From the NCBI GenBank assembly GCA_016716705.1, contig JADJVF010000012.1, positions 62,001 to 126,000 on the forward strand: 64,000 nt of DNA, in the 5' to 3' direction. Origin of the DNA: Holophagales bacterium. Its GTDB lineage: Bacteria > Acidobacteriota > Thermoanaerobaculia > UBA5066. Positions 51,897 to 61,102 of this stretch are shown piece by piece; position 1 is the stretch's first letter; every line of letters begins with the position of its first letter. The notes under the pieces are model-generated. The model was not told the origin of the DNA, did not search any database, and saw nothing but the letters and a program-made list of their open reading frames with translations. Made by a program: the position numbers and the translations under genes.

Positions 51897-53710
51897 TCAG
51901 GGCGACGCGGGGGTCGCCGGGCCGCCATCGAGGAGATAGACCTGCCCGCGCGTCTCGGCCTGTTCGTAGACGATCCGGTCGCCCTTCGGGGACCAGGAGG
52001 GGTAGCGGATGTAGACGTCGAGCCGGGTGTTCTCGGTCAGCCGCTTCTCCTCGCGTGAGCGCCTGTCGATCCACCAGAGGTTCCACGTGTCGTCGCGGTA
52101 GCCGGCGAAGGCGATCCGGCGGCCGTCGGGGGAATAGCTGAAGGCCCAGGAGAGGCCCCGTTTCTCGTTGAGGAGCTCGGGTGTTCCGCCCGCCGAAGGC
52201 ATGACGCCGATGAAGATGTCGTCTCCCCGCCGCACCTCGAGCGCGAGCTCCTTTCCGTCCGGAGACCAGCACGGGTAGCCGATGAACTCCCGGTCGAAGG
52301 TCAGCTTCTGCTGGGTCTGCGTCGTCAGGTCGGCCATCCAGGTGTTGATGGTGATGCTGTCCCTCTTGCTGTGGTAGGCGATTCGCTTTCCGTCGGGGGA
52401 GAGGCGGATCGAGATCGCGTCGGAGAGGTCGATCGGAAGCTTGCGGAACGTCCGCGTGGCGATCTCGAACTCGTAGGCGTTGAACTTCCCGCCGTCCCTG
52501 TCGGAGAAGCAGAGAATCCTCTTCCCGTCGGGATAGAAGTCGTTTCCGTACTCGACGGCCGGACCCTCGATCATGGGCCGCTGGTGTCCGCCATCGGCAT
52601 CCATGAGCCAGACGTCGTTCGATCCTCCGGGTGGAATCCACCCGAACGCGATCGTGCTGCCGTCCGGCGAGAAGATCGGCCAGGTCGCCCGCCCGTCGCC
52701 GGCCGTGAGCACGGCAGGCGGCCCGGACGGCAGGCCGGTGGCCGCGTCGAGGGGCAGGCTCCAGATCGACGCCGTCGTCGTCAGCTCGCTCCACGCGAGC
52801 TTTCGTCCGTCGGCCGAGAAGCTCGGGCTCCGGGGGACCTCGGCGCGGACCGCCGTGGCGGCTTCGGCGGGGCCCGTCACGGTCCGGCCGCCGTCGCCGA
52901 GCGGAAGGCGGTACAGGGCGTAGCTTCCCTGTTCGTTCTGCGCGCCGAACCAGAGCGCCTTCCCGTCGGGCGAGACCCGCGGCTCATAGACCTTCGTCCC
53001 GGCGTGGAGCCTCACGAGGTCGGTCCCGTCGGGCTTGACCGACCAGATCTCCGCCTGCGAGAGGCGCGGCTCGGAGTTGACGAAGTAGAGACGGCTGCCG
53101 TCGGGGGACCAGGTGGGGGGGGCGCCATGCCCGCCCCTCGGGTTGCCGGCGGTCGTCACGCTGAGGGCCGACCCGCCGTTGGCGCCGACGATCCAGATCG
53201 TCGAAGGAGACAGCCCCGGCGCCGCGGTGGCGGCGACGTCGGTGAGGGGCGTCGACTGGAATGCGACCCGCTTTCCATCGGGCGAGAAGGAGGGCGCGAC
53301 CCGAACGCGGCGAGGAGCCGCGGCTTGCCGCCGGCGGCCGGGGCGACCCAGAGGCCGCCGCGGTCCTTGGAGTGGAACGCGATGAGGTCGCCGTCGGGGG
53401 ACCAGGCCGGATGGACGTTGTTCTTGCCGTCCCGCGTCAGGGGCCGCCCGGGGCCTCCCTGGAGGGGCCGAACGTGGATCTCGAGCTTCCCGTTGGACAT
53501 GACCGCCGTGGCGAGGTCGTTGCCGAGCGGCGAGAGCGCCGGGAAGAGCTCGAGGGCGCTGATGCTTCCGAGGGGCTTCGGCGTGCCGGAGGGCGGAGGG
53601 GTGGGATGGGAAGGTCGTGCGCCGCAGCCCGAGTCCGCGACGACGATCGCAACTACGAGAGCCGCGAGGGAAAGCCTCGACCTGCCCGAAGAGGTGGCAC
53701 CGTTTTTCAT
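51897..53710 (-). CDS. PD40 beta-propeller lipoprotein, one frameshift
   Basis: MKNGATSSGRSRLSLAALVV starts a lipoprotein signal with lipobox ending ADSGC. At least ten PD40/TolB-like repeats follow, for example NVHPAWSPDGDLIAFHSKDR, PTWSPDGSRLYFVNSE, PIFSPDGSTIAFGWIP, IRLSPDGKRIAYHSKR and YPSWSPKGDRIVYEQ. The frame slips near 53310 between RLLAAF and RVAPSFSPDGKRVAF. Corrected length about 604 residues, anchored in the envelope. Similar proteins act as scaffolds or as sensor partners of Ser/Thr kinases; the kinase gene lies 18 bases downstream on the same strand. Confidence 0.86.
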
Positions 53711-53802
53711 CAGCGACCCGGGAGGATCTTAGCCCGATGGCGGAAAGTCTGGGAACGGCGTGCGCCGGTCCCGTTCGACCTTCCAGATGAGAAACTGGCG
53801 AG
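53711..53802. promoter_or_regulatory. Divergent region between PD40 lipoprotein and metallophosphoesterase genes
   Basis: About 90 non-coding bases between outward-facing genes; both promoters must lie here. GAGAAACTGGCGAG just before the plus-strand ATG may serve as ribosome site. No further elements were identified. Confidence 0.4.
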
Positions 53803-55002
53803 ATGGCAGTACGGCCCTGCAGATGGTGGGCGTTCGACGCACGGGAGACCGCGAGCGTCGCACTGGCCGCGATCGTGGCCCTTCTCCTCTCCAGCGCCGC
53901 CTGCCGTTCCGCCGCGACGAGCACGGCTCCCCTCGAGAGCGTCTCCGTCGTCGTAGGGCCATACGTCGGAGACGTCGGTCCCGACCGGTTCCGCATCCTC
54001 TGGGAGACGTCCGACCCCGTTCCGACGCACCTCTCGTGGGGTGCCGAGCGGGACTGCCCTACGGCTATCGAAACAGCAGAGCCTGTGACGCGTCACGACG
54101 TCCTCGTCTCGGGGCTTCGGCCGGACACCGTCTACTGGTATCGGCTCGAAATGGACGGGGGGGGCAGAGAGTCCATCCCGGTCCGCACGCAGCCGGACAC
54201 GCCCCGGCGAATCCGGGTGGCCGTCGTCGGAGACACCCACGGTACGGGCGGCGTCCACGCCCGCATCGTCGGGGAGATCCTCCGGGAGAACCCCGATCTC
54301 CTGGTGCACACGGGGGATCTCTCGCTTCGTCCCGGCAAACGCGAGGGCAACGTCGAGAGGGAGTTCTTCCGTGTCGAGGGGCCCCTGCTGCGCTCGGTCC
54401 CGATCTATCCCGTCCTGGGAAATCACGACGGAAACGGGTCCCGCTTCGTCGAGCTCTTCGTCCGTCCTCACGGTGTCGGCGAGGCGACGTACTACCTCGT
54501 CCGGTGGGGGACTCTCGCCCTCGTCGCGCTCGACACGAACGAATCGGTGGAGGCCGGCAGCACGCAGGGCCTCTGGCTCGCCCGGACGCTCGAATCCCTG
54601 GCAGGAGACGCCGGAGTCGTGTTCCGGGTCGTCGCAATGCACTGGGGCCCTTTCGAATCGGGTTCCGGGCACGGGTCGAACCTGGAATCGCGGGAGGCCC
54701 TCGTTCCGCTCTTCGAGCGGTATGGCGTCGATCTGGTCTTCTCGGGTCACGACCACGTGTACGAACGGGGCACGGTCCGCGGCGTCCGTTACGTCATGAC
54801 CGGGGGTGGCGGCGGCGGTCGCAGGAAGCCGCACGAGGTCCTCGGGGACAGCTGGACCGAGGCCTCCTCGTCGGCGCCCCACCACTGCCTGGTCGAGATC
54901 GACGGGCGAGAGCTGCGTTTCACGGCCCGGGAGGCGGGAAGCGGCCGGATCCTCGACGAGTTCCACGTCGTCAAGGACCCGGCGCTGAGAGGGAAACGAT
55001 GA
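53803..55002 (+). CDS. Exported metallophosphoesterase, purple-acid-phosphatase-like
   Basis: 399 residues. Hydrophobic N-terminal segment (SVALAAIVALLLSSAACRSA) with a possible lipobox Cys. A fibronectin-like N-terminal domain (FRILWETSDPVPTHLSWG, LVSGLRPDTVYWYRLEMDGG) is typical of purple acid phosphatases. The metal motifs follow: AVVGDTHG, LLVHTGDLSLR, YPVLGNHDGNG, AMHWGPF and FSGHDHVYERG. It would release phosphate from phosphoesters in the periplasm. The stop overlaps the start of the histidine-kinase gene (ATGA), tying it to the two-component system and to the phosphate cluster downstream. Confidence 0.9.
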   Translation: MAVRPCRWWAFDARETASVALAAIVALLLSSAACRSAATSTAPLESVSVVVGPYVGDVGPDRFRILWETSDPVPTHLSWGAERDCPTAIETAEPVTRHDVLVSGLRPDTVYWYRLEMDGGGRESIPVRTQPDTPRRIRVAVVGDTHGTGGVHARIVGEILRENPDLLVHTGDLSLRPGKREGNVEREFFRVEGPLLRSVPIYPVLGNHDGNGSRFVELFVRPHGVGEATYYLVRWGTLALVALDTNESVEAGSTQGLWLARTLESLAGDAGVVFRVVAMHWGPFESGSGHGSNLESREALVPLFERYGVDLVFSGHDHVYERGTVRGVRYVMTGGGGGGRRKPHEVLGDSWTEASSSAPHHCLVEIDGRELRFTAREAGSGRILDEFHVVKDPALRGKR

Positions 55003-56897
55003 CCGAGACGGAATTGAAGGCCGGCGAATGGCGGCTCTTGACGATGGGGCTCTCTTCGAGAACGGCGGAGGCGCTGGCGAGGACGGTCGCCGGACCGTCG
55101 GGGCGGCTTCCCGTCATCGTCGACGTCACCTCCTGGAGCGAGTCCGAGCTCGAGGGTTGCCGGTGCGGATCCGAGGACGTCATCGTCGTCGGAACGGGGG
55201 GAGACGCGAGACGCGTGGAGCGAATCCGCGCGTTCCGAGCGCGCCACCCCGGCGTCCCCGCTCTCGCGAGGGTCCCGAAGAACCGGCCGGCGGAGGCCCT
55301 CGAGATGCTGCAAGCCGGCTTCCAGGAGGTCTTCTCCGACGTCTCCGGCTTCCGCGCGTCGCTGGAGCGGGCCCGGGCGCGGATGGCGCCTCTCCGCGGG
55401 ACCGGGAGCGAGACCGTTGCCGGCCCTTCTACCGAAGGTCCGGAGCGGCCGCTCGAGAACGTCGTTCCGAACGTGTTCGACTGGATCTACGTCGTCGGAA
55501 TTGGTGAGGACGGCCGGATGGGCTTCGAGACCGTGAATCCGCCGCTGAACGCCGGGGTAGGGTTCCTGAGCTCGGAGCTGGCCGGACGGAGCGTCGAAGA
55601 AGGACTCGCGGGACCGAGCGCGGGGCAGCTCGTCGCGCACTTCGAGCGCGTCCTCGGGGAGGGCCTCCCCTTGCAGTTCGAGGAGGAGCACGTCGTCGCC
55701 GGGAAGGTGCGGGCCTTCCAGACGATCCTGACGCCCGTCCGGAACAAATGGGGGCGGATCCACCGGATCGCCGGGATCTCGAGGGACATCACGGCCCTCA
55801 AGGAGGCGCTCTCTGCCTTGCGTGCGAGCGAGGAGAGACTGAACCACGCCCTCGAAGGGACCCAGCAGGGGCTCTGGGACTGGGACCTGGGCACGGGGAA
55901 GGTCTACCGGAGCCCCCGCTGGTTCGGGATGATCGGCCTGCCGCCCGGCGGCATCGACGACTCGTTCGATGCCGGCCTGAAGCTGATTCATCCCGACGAC
56001 CGCCGGCAGCTCGAGTCCGCCATGAGCGCGCATCTCGAGGGCCGCGTGCCCCGCTTCGAGGCCGAGTACCGGCTCCGGGCGAGGAGCGGGGAGTGGATCT
56101 GGGTCTTCGACGCGGGCAAGGTCGTCGCCTGGGGCTCCGACGGCCGGCCGTCGCGGGTGGCGGGAATGTGCACCGACATCACGGAGCGGCGCCGCGCCGA
56201 GGAGGCGCTCCGCGCCCTCGTCGGCGGTGTCGTCCACGAGATCCGCAACCCGGTCTACGGGATCTTCATCAACCTCGACGCGCTCGAGGCGACGTTCGGG
56301 GAGGAGCCCCGCTACGGCTCGTTCGTGACGGCCCTCCGGGAAAGCGCCCAGAGGATCGCGAGCCTCGTGAACGACCTGCGTGACTACGGGGAACCGCGGA
56401 CGCTGAACCCCGAGCCGCATCTCGTCCGGGACCTCGTCGAGAACGCCGTGCAGGCGTGCGAGAAGCTCGCGGCCGACAGGTCGTGCCGCGTCGCCGTCGA
56501 GCTCGAGGACCCCTCGCTCCTCCTCCCGCTGAACGGGCGGCGGATGCACCAGGTCTTCCGGAACCTCCTCGAGAACGCCCTCCTGCATTCCCCGCCGGGG
56601 GGCACGATCCGGCTCGACGTCCGCAAGGCTTTCGCGGACGGCTTCGACTGGTGGACGTTCGCGGTGGCAGACTCGGGAAACGGCTTCGACGCGGAGACCC
56701 TCTCGCGCGCGTTCGAGCCCTTTTTCACCCGGCGCAAGGGTGGAACCGGGCTCGGGCTCTCCATCGTCAGGCGCGTCGTCGAGGAGCACGGCGGAAGTGT
56801 CGAAGCGGCGAACCGGCCGGAGGGAGGGGCGTGTGTGACGGTCCGGCTCCCGGCTCCCCGGACGCGGACCGGGATCCTGGAGGCGGAACGTGGCTGA
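54999..56897 (+). CDS. PAS-domain sensor histidine kinase
   Basis: 632 residues. The first 140 form a receiver-like or degenerate domain without an acceptor Asp (VIVVGTGGDARRVERI, LEMLQAGFQEVFSDVSG). PAS1 about 150-280 (ending GRIHRIAGISRDITALKEA), PAS2 about 290-405 (LWDWDLGTGKVYRSPRWFGM, SRVAGMCTDITERRRAEEA). The dimerisation box is VVHEIRNPVYG with His413; ATPase boxes are NLLENALLHSPPGG, VADSGNGFDAETLSRAF and GGTGLGLSIVRRVVEEHGG. No membrane helix, so it is a cytosolic sensor. The stop overlaps the sigma-54 activator gene, its evident partner. Confidence 0.93.
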   Translation: MTETELKAGEWRLLTMGLSSRTAEALARTVAGPSGRLPVIVDVTSWSESELEGCRCGSEDVIVVGTGGDARRVERIRAFRARHPGVPALARVPKNRPAEALEMLQAGFQEVFSDVSGFRASLERARARMAPLRGTGSETVAGPSTEGPERPLENVVPNVFDWIYVVGIGEDGRMGFETVNPPLNAGVGFLSSELAGRSVEEGLAGPSAGQLVAHFERVLGEGLPLQFEEEHVVAGKVRAFQTILTPVRNKWGRIHRIAGISRDITALKEALSALRASEERLNHALEGTQQGLWDWDLGTGKVYRSPRWFGMIGLPPGGIDDSFDAGLKLIHPDDRRQLESAMSAHLEGRVPRFEAEYRLRARSGEWIWVFDAGKVVAWGSDGRPSRVAGMCTDITERRRAEEALRALVGGVVHEIRNPVYGIFINLDALEATFGEEPRYGSFVTALRESAQRIASLVNDLRDYGEPRTLNPEPHLVRDLVENAVQACEKLAADRSCRVAVELEDPSLLLPLNGRRMHQVFRNLLENALLHSPPGGTIRLDVRKAFADGFDWWTFAVADSGNGFDAETLSRAFEPFFTRRKGGTGLGLSIVRRVVEEHGGSVEAANRPEGGACVTVRLPAPRTRTGILEAERG

Positions 56898-58239
56898 GCC
56901 GAAGATCCTCCTCATCGAGGACGACCCCGCCGTTCGTCACGGCATGGCCGCCTTCCTCCGCGCGAGCGGCCTCGACGTGGACGAGGCCGACACGTGCCAG
57001 AAGGCGCTCGAGCGCTTCCGCGCCGTGGGCCACGACATCGTGGTGGCCGACTACAGCCTGCCCGACGGCACGTCGCTCGACATCCTCCCACAGATCAAGA
57101 AGCTGAGCGAGGAGACTCCGTTCGTCATCCTCACGGCCCACGGCTCGATCGACCTCGCGGTCCGTGCGATCAAGGACGGCGCCGAGCAGTTCCTCACGAA
57201 GCCGGTCGAGTCGAAGGCCCTCCTCGTTCTCCTGCGGCGCCTCATCCAGCAGCAGCGTCTCCGCAAACGCCAGGAGGTCGTGGCCCGGACCCAGCCGGGG
57301 ATGCTCGACCCCTTCGTCGGGACGAGCCCGCAGATCCGCCGTCTCGACGAGCGGGCGGCGCTGATGCTCGAGTGGGACAGTCCCGTCCTCATCCTGGGCG
57401 AGACCGGCTCGGGGAAAGGGGTTCTCGCGCGCTGGATTCACGCGCACAGCCCCCGCCGGGAGGAGACCTTCGTCAACCTCAACTGTGCGGGGCTGACGCG
57501 GGAGCTCCTCGAGTCGGAGCTCTTCGGCTACGAGCGCGGCGCGTTCACCGGAGCGGTGAACCCGAAGCCCGGAATGCTCGAGGTCGGCCACCGCGGCATC
57601 GTCTTTCTCGACGAGATCGGGGACATGGACCCCGCCATCCAGCCCAAGCTCCTGAAGGCCCTCGAGGAGAAGACCTTCCGTCGCCTCGGCGACGTGAGGG
57701 ACCGGCACGTCGACATACGGCTGATCGCCAGCACGAACCTCGACCTCGAGGAGATGGTGCGGACCAAGAAGTTCCGCGACGACCTCTACTACCGGATCAG
57801 CACGCTGACGCTTCGCATCCCGCCCCTCCGGGAGCGGCCGGAGGACATCCTCGTCCTCGCCGGGAACATCCTGGGGAGCGTCTGCGGGCGCATGGGGCGC
57901 CCCGTCGCCCGCCTGACTCCCGACGCCGAGACGCTCCTGACGCGCTACCCGTGGCCGGGGAACATCCGGGAGCTCGCCAACGTCCTCGAGCGGTCGATGA
58001 TCCTCGTCAAGGGCGACGTCCTCGACGCCGCCGGCCTCGGGCTCGACCCGGTTCCGCAGCTTCCGGCGCACGGCGACGGACAGCTCCTGACGATGAAGGA
58101 CATGGAGCGGATGCACGTCGAGCGCGTCCTCGCGCGGACGAGCGGGAACGTGACGGAGGCTGCGGCGATCCTCGGGATGGCGCGGCGGACGCTCTACGAC
58201 CGGATGAAGAGCCTCGGTCTCAGCACCGGGAAGGACTGA
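56890..58239 (+). CDS. NtrC-family sigma-54-dependent response regulator
   Basis: 449 residues from GTG 56890. Receiver: LLIEDDPAVRHG, Asp54 in IVVADYSLPDG, FLTKPVESKAL. AAA+ domain: Walker A ILGETGSGKGVLARWIHA, ESELFGYERGAFTGAVNPKP with the GAFTGA loop that contacts sigma-54, Walker B GIVFLDEIGDMDPAIQ, then YPWPGNIRELANVLER. Fis-type HTH at the end: VLARTSGNVTEAAAILGMAR and TLYDRMKSLGL. A near-consensus sigma-54 promoter begins 110 bases after its stop, so its target is probably the next operon. Confidence 0.96.
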   Translation: MAEPKILLIEDDPAVRHGMAAFLRASGLDVDEADTCQKALERFRAVGHDIVVADYSLPDGTSLDILPQIKKLSEETPFVILTAHGSIDLAVRAIKDGAEQFLTKPVESKALLVLLRRLIQQQRLRKRQEVVARTQPGMLDPFVGTSPQIRRLDERAALMLEWDSPVLILGETGSGKGVLARWIHAHSPRREETFVNLNCAGLTRELLESELFGYERGAFTGAVNPKPGMLEVGHRGIVFLDEIGDMDPAIQPKLLKALEEKTFRRLGDVRDRHVDIRLIASTNLDLEEMVRTKKFRDDLYYRISTLTLRIPPLRERPEDILVLAGNILGSVCGRMGRPVARLTPDAETLLTRYPWPGNIRELANVLERSMILVKGDVLDAAGLGLDPVPQLPAHGDGQLLTMKDMERMHVERVLARTSGNVTEAAAILGMARRTLYDRMKSLGLSTGKD

Positions 58240-58348
58240 GCGGATCCCCGCACTGCGGTGTGCGGGATTCCGCGCCTCCTGGCGGAGGGTGCGAACGGCA
58301 GGGGCCGCAAAAGGCGTCTGTTGAGCGGGTTCGTTGCGATGCAGCAGG

Positions 58349-58364
58349 TGGCTCGCCGATTGCA
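58349..58364 (+). promoter_or_regulatory. Sigma-54 (-24/-12) promoter
   Basis: TGGCTCGCCGATTGCA matches the consensus TGGCAC-N5-TTGCA with one change; GG (58350-58351) and GC (58362-58363) have the required ten-base spacing. It lies directly after the sigma-54 activator gene and about 100 bases before the next ATG, in non-coding DNA. Transcription would start near 58375 and run into the CYTH/pyrophosphatase/porin cluster. Confidence 0.78.
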
Positions 58365-58468
58365 ATCACTTCGTCGATTCGGGGTTTTCCGGGGCCCGAG
58401 GACATCCGGAGCCGCGAGAGACCGAGTCCGCCCGGAATTCCGGGCGAGAGTCGCGAGGAGGGATTGGA

Positions 58469-60230
58469 ATGCACAGGAAAGCCGTCTCGGGCCTGCTGGC
58501 CGCAGCGCTTCTTCTCGGCTGCGCCGGCATCGCCGTCGCCGCGGAGGAAGCCAGGCCGCTCTACGTTCAGACCATCGAGAAGTACCGCGCGCCGACGCTC
58601 GACGACGTCGGCGGTCGCGAGTACAAGTTCCTCATCGACCCCGCGAAGATGAAGGGGAAACCCGAGGACGCCTTCAAGGACGTCTGGAAGAGAGTCAGGG
58701 CGGCGGCCGAGAAGAACGGCTTCACCCTGACCGAGAAGGACAAGACTCCCTTCAAGGTCGAGCTCGCCACGAAGGAATACTTCGACACGGCCGAGCAGGC
58801 GCTCTGGAAGGCGGGGTACCAGATCCGCGTCACGAACAAGTGGGTGGGCAATACGCCCGACACCTCGGTCGCCGTGAACGTCAAGTGCGTGAAGGAGGAC
58901 GCGCGCCTCGCGATGGCCGCGCCCCTCGCCGTCAAGGGCGGCTCGAAAGTCAAGGTCGAGGCCGAGGGGAACGTCGGCATCGGACCCGGCGGCCAGCTCC
59001 GGGAGTACATCGAGAAGGGCCTGACCTTCACCGTCGGCGTCGACGAGCTCGGGAAGATGAATCTCGCCGACTTCGGCAAGTTCGTGCCGGAGCTGATGAC
59101 CCTCGGCCTCCCCGCCGACTCCGCGTTCGTCGGAAAGAAGGCCTACACGTACCGGGTCAAGCCCGGCGCGGTCAACCTCCCGGGGACGGAACCCTGCGGC
59201 GTCTCGATGGAGGCCTTTGCCGAGAAGGAGGGCGGGGCGCCCTACCTCTACGACTTCTCCTACGGCTACGGCGACCTCTACTTCTACGACATCGCCCAGG
59301 TCCACGCGGCCGGAGAGCAGTTCCTGACGAAGGTCCTGCACGGCGAGCTCGCGGCGATCGCGATGCCCGAGAGCGAGAAGTGGGGCGGCTCGAAGGTCCG
59401 CAAGGTCTGGAACCGGCCGATCGTCGCCGGCGCCGGACCCGCCGGGCCTGCCGTGGACCCGCTCGACCAGCTCTCCAGTCTCCCCTCCCAGCCGGCCTAC
59501 GTCAAGCACTACGAGGCGACCAGGGACGGCAAGGTCCTGATCAACCCGTACCTGCAGGTCGCCACGAAAGAGTTTCCCGCGATCCTCGACGTGAAGATGG
59601 CGCCGTTCAACTGGGTCATCGACCTCGAGGGGCGCGTGACGATCATCCCCGAGGCGGCCCACCCGCTCGGCCGGACCTACGAGAAGGGGTTCTTCCGTCC
59701 CGAGGACCAGTCGACGAGGAAGCCGGGGACCCGCGAGAACTTCGGGCACGTCTCCTCGCTCGCCGGCGGCCCCGGCCGGATCAGCGGCGAGATCCTCTAC
59801 GACAAGGAGTCGAAGACCTACACCGTCAACAACAAGTCGGGCCGGTACAGCAAGCACAACAAGGACCGGTCGCCCCAGCAGCTCGTCAACGCCGCGAACC
59901 TCATCCGCCAGGTCGTCGACCCGGCGGGCGTGGCCTGGGGACCGGTGATGTACCTCCTCGAGTACGCCCCCGCGGACATCCGCGAGGAGCAGATGAAGAA
60001 CCCGAACCTCGCGTACGACGACGAGAAGAAGAAGAGCCGCCCCCACATCGTCGTGATGGCGGGTGGGGTCTCGACCCTGAACGCCGACCCGGCGATCGCC
60101 GCGGTCGCCGGTCGCCGTCGCCGCCGGCCCCAGGGCCGACAAGCCCGCCGAGGCCGCCGCGGCCGCCGCGGTCCCCGCCCCGCCCGCCAAGAAGAAGGCG
60201 AAGGCGGCGCACAACGACGATCCGTCCTGA
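58469..60230 (+). CDS. Exported protein with CYTH-like region, C-terminal frameshift
   Basis: ATG 58469 behind GAGGAGGG. Signal peptide SGLLAAALLLGCAGIAVAAE, with a Cys that could be lipidated. About 585 residues after correcting one indel near 60110; the corrected tail is AAEAAAAAAVPAPPAKKKAK, ending NDDPS. Residues 35-240 look like a triphosphate-tunnel (CYTH) domain: GREYKFLIDPAK, KVELATKEYFDTAEQALWKA, GYQIRVTNKWVG, AVNVKCVKED. Later parts (PFNWVIDLEGRVTIIPEAAH, SGRYSKHNKDRSPQQLVNAA) are of unknown type. First gene behind the sigma-54 promoter. Probably binds or hydrolyses a phosphate polymer in the periplasm; inferred from the fold and neighbours. Confidence 0.6.
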
Positions 60231-60273
60231 GAGCCGGGCGATGCGTGAAGATCCGACAAGGAGCCGACAGATC

Positions 60274-61043
60274 ATGAAGAAGACACCGTTCGCCGCGCTC
60301 GTCCTCGGGCTGGCGCTCATCCTCGGAACCGCGACCGTCGCCCCTGTCCTCGTCGCCGACAGGGTGACCCCTTCGTCTCGGTGTTCAAGGGGGACGCCAA
60401 CTTCTGGACCGGCTACGACCCGGTCAACCTCGACGGGACCATCAACGTCGTCGTCGAGATTCCCGCCGGGACGACCGCGAAGTACGAAGTCTCCATGAAG
60501 ACCGGGATGATCGAGCTCGAGCAGAAGAACGGGAAGCCCCGCTTCGTCCAGTACCTGGGCTACCCCTGCAACTACGGGAACGTTCCCCGCTCGGTCCTCC
60601 TGAAGGGCAAGGGCGGCGACGGGGATCCGCTCGACGTCCTCCTCCTCGGCCCGGCGGTCCCGACGGGCTCCGTCGTGAAGGCCCGGGCCATCGGAGTCCT
60701 GACCCTCGTCGACGGCGGCGAGGTCGACGACAAGCTCGTCGCCGTCATGCCGAACGGACCGTTCGCGACGGTGAGCAGCATGGACGACCTGAACCGGCGG
60801 TTCCCAGGCGTCACGGCGATCCTCCAGACCTGGTTCACCTCCTACAAGGGCTACGACAAGGACGGAAAGCTCGTCCTCAGCTCCCCGGGGTTCAAGGGCC
60901 GCGCCGCGGCGATCAAGCTGATCGGCGACAGCGTTCTCGACTTCGAGAACTCCGTCGTGACCGACGCCGACCGGCGCCCCCTCGACGAGAAGGGGAACCC
61001 CTACGTCTACCGCTGGCCGCTCGCGAAGAACATCGGCGAATGA
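60274..61043 (+). CDS. ppa: Secreted inorganic pyrophosphatase (family I), one frameshift
   Basis: ATG 60274 opens KKTPFAALVLGLALILGTAT, a signal peptide; one base is missing near 60370, after which the frame gives FVSVFKGDANFWTGYDPVNL. The family I core is complete: VVVEIPAGTTAKYEVSMKTG, YLGYPCNYGNVPRS and the signature GDGDPLDVLLLGPAVPTGSV with its metal-binding Asp residues, then DDLVAVMPN-like DDKLVAVMPNGPF. Cleaves PPi to two phosphates. A signal peptide is unusual for this normally cytosolic enzyme and points to PPi or polyphosphate breakdown outside the inner membrane, next to a phosphate porin. Confidence 0.9.
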
Positions 61044-61102
61044 AGGGTCCGTCCGTGTGAACGGCAGGCGGACGTGCGTTGAAACACAGTGAGGAGAAGC
61101 AG

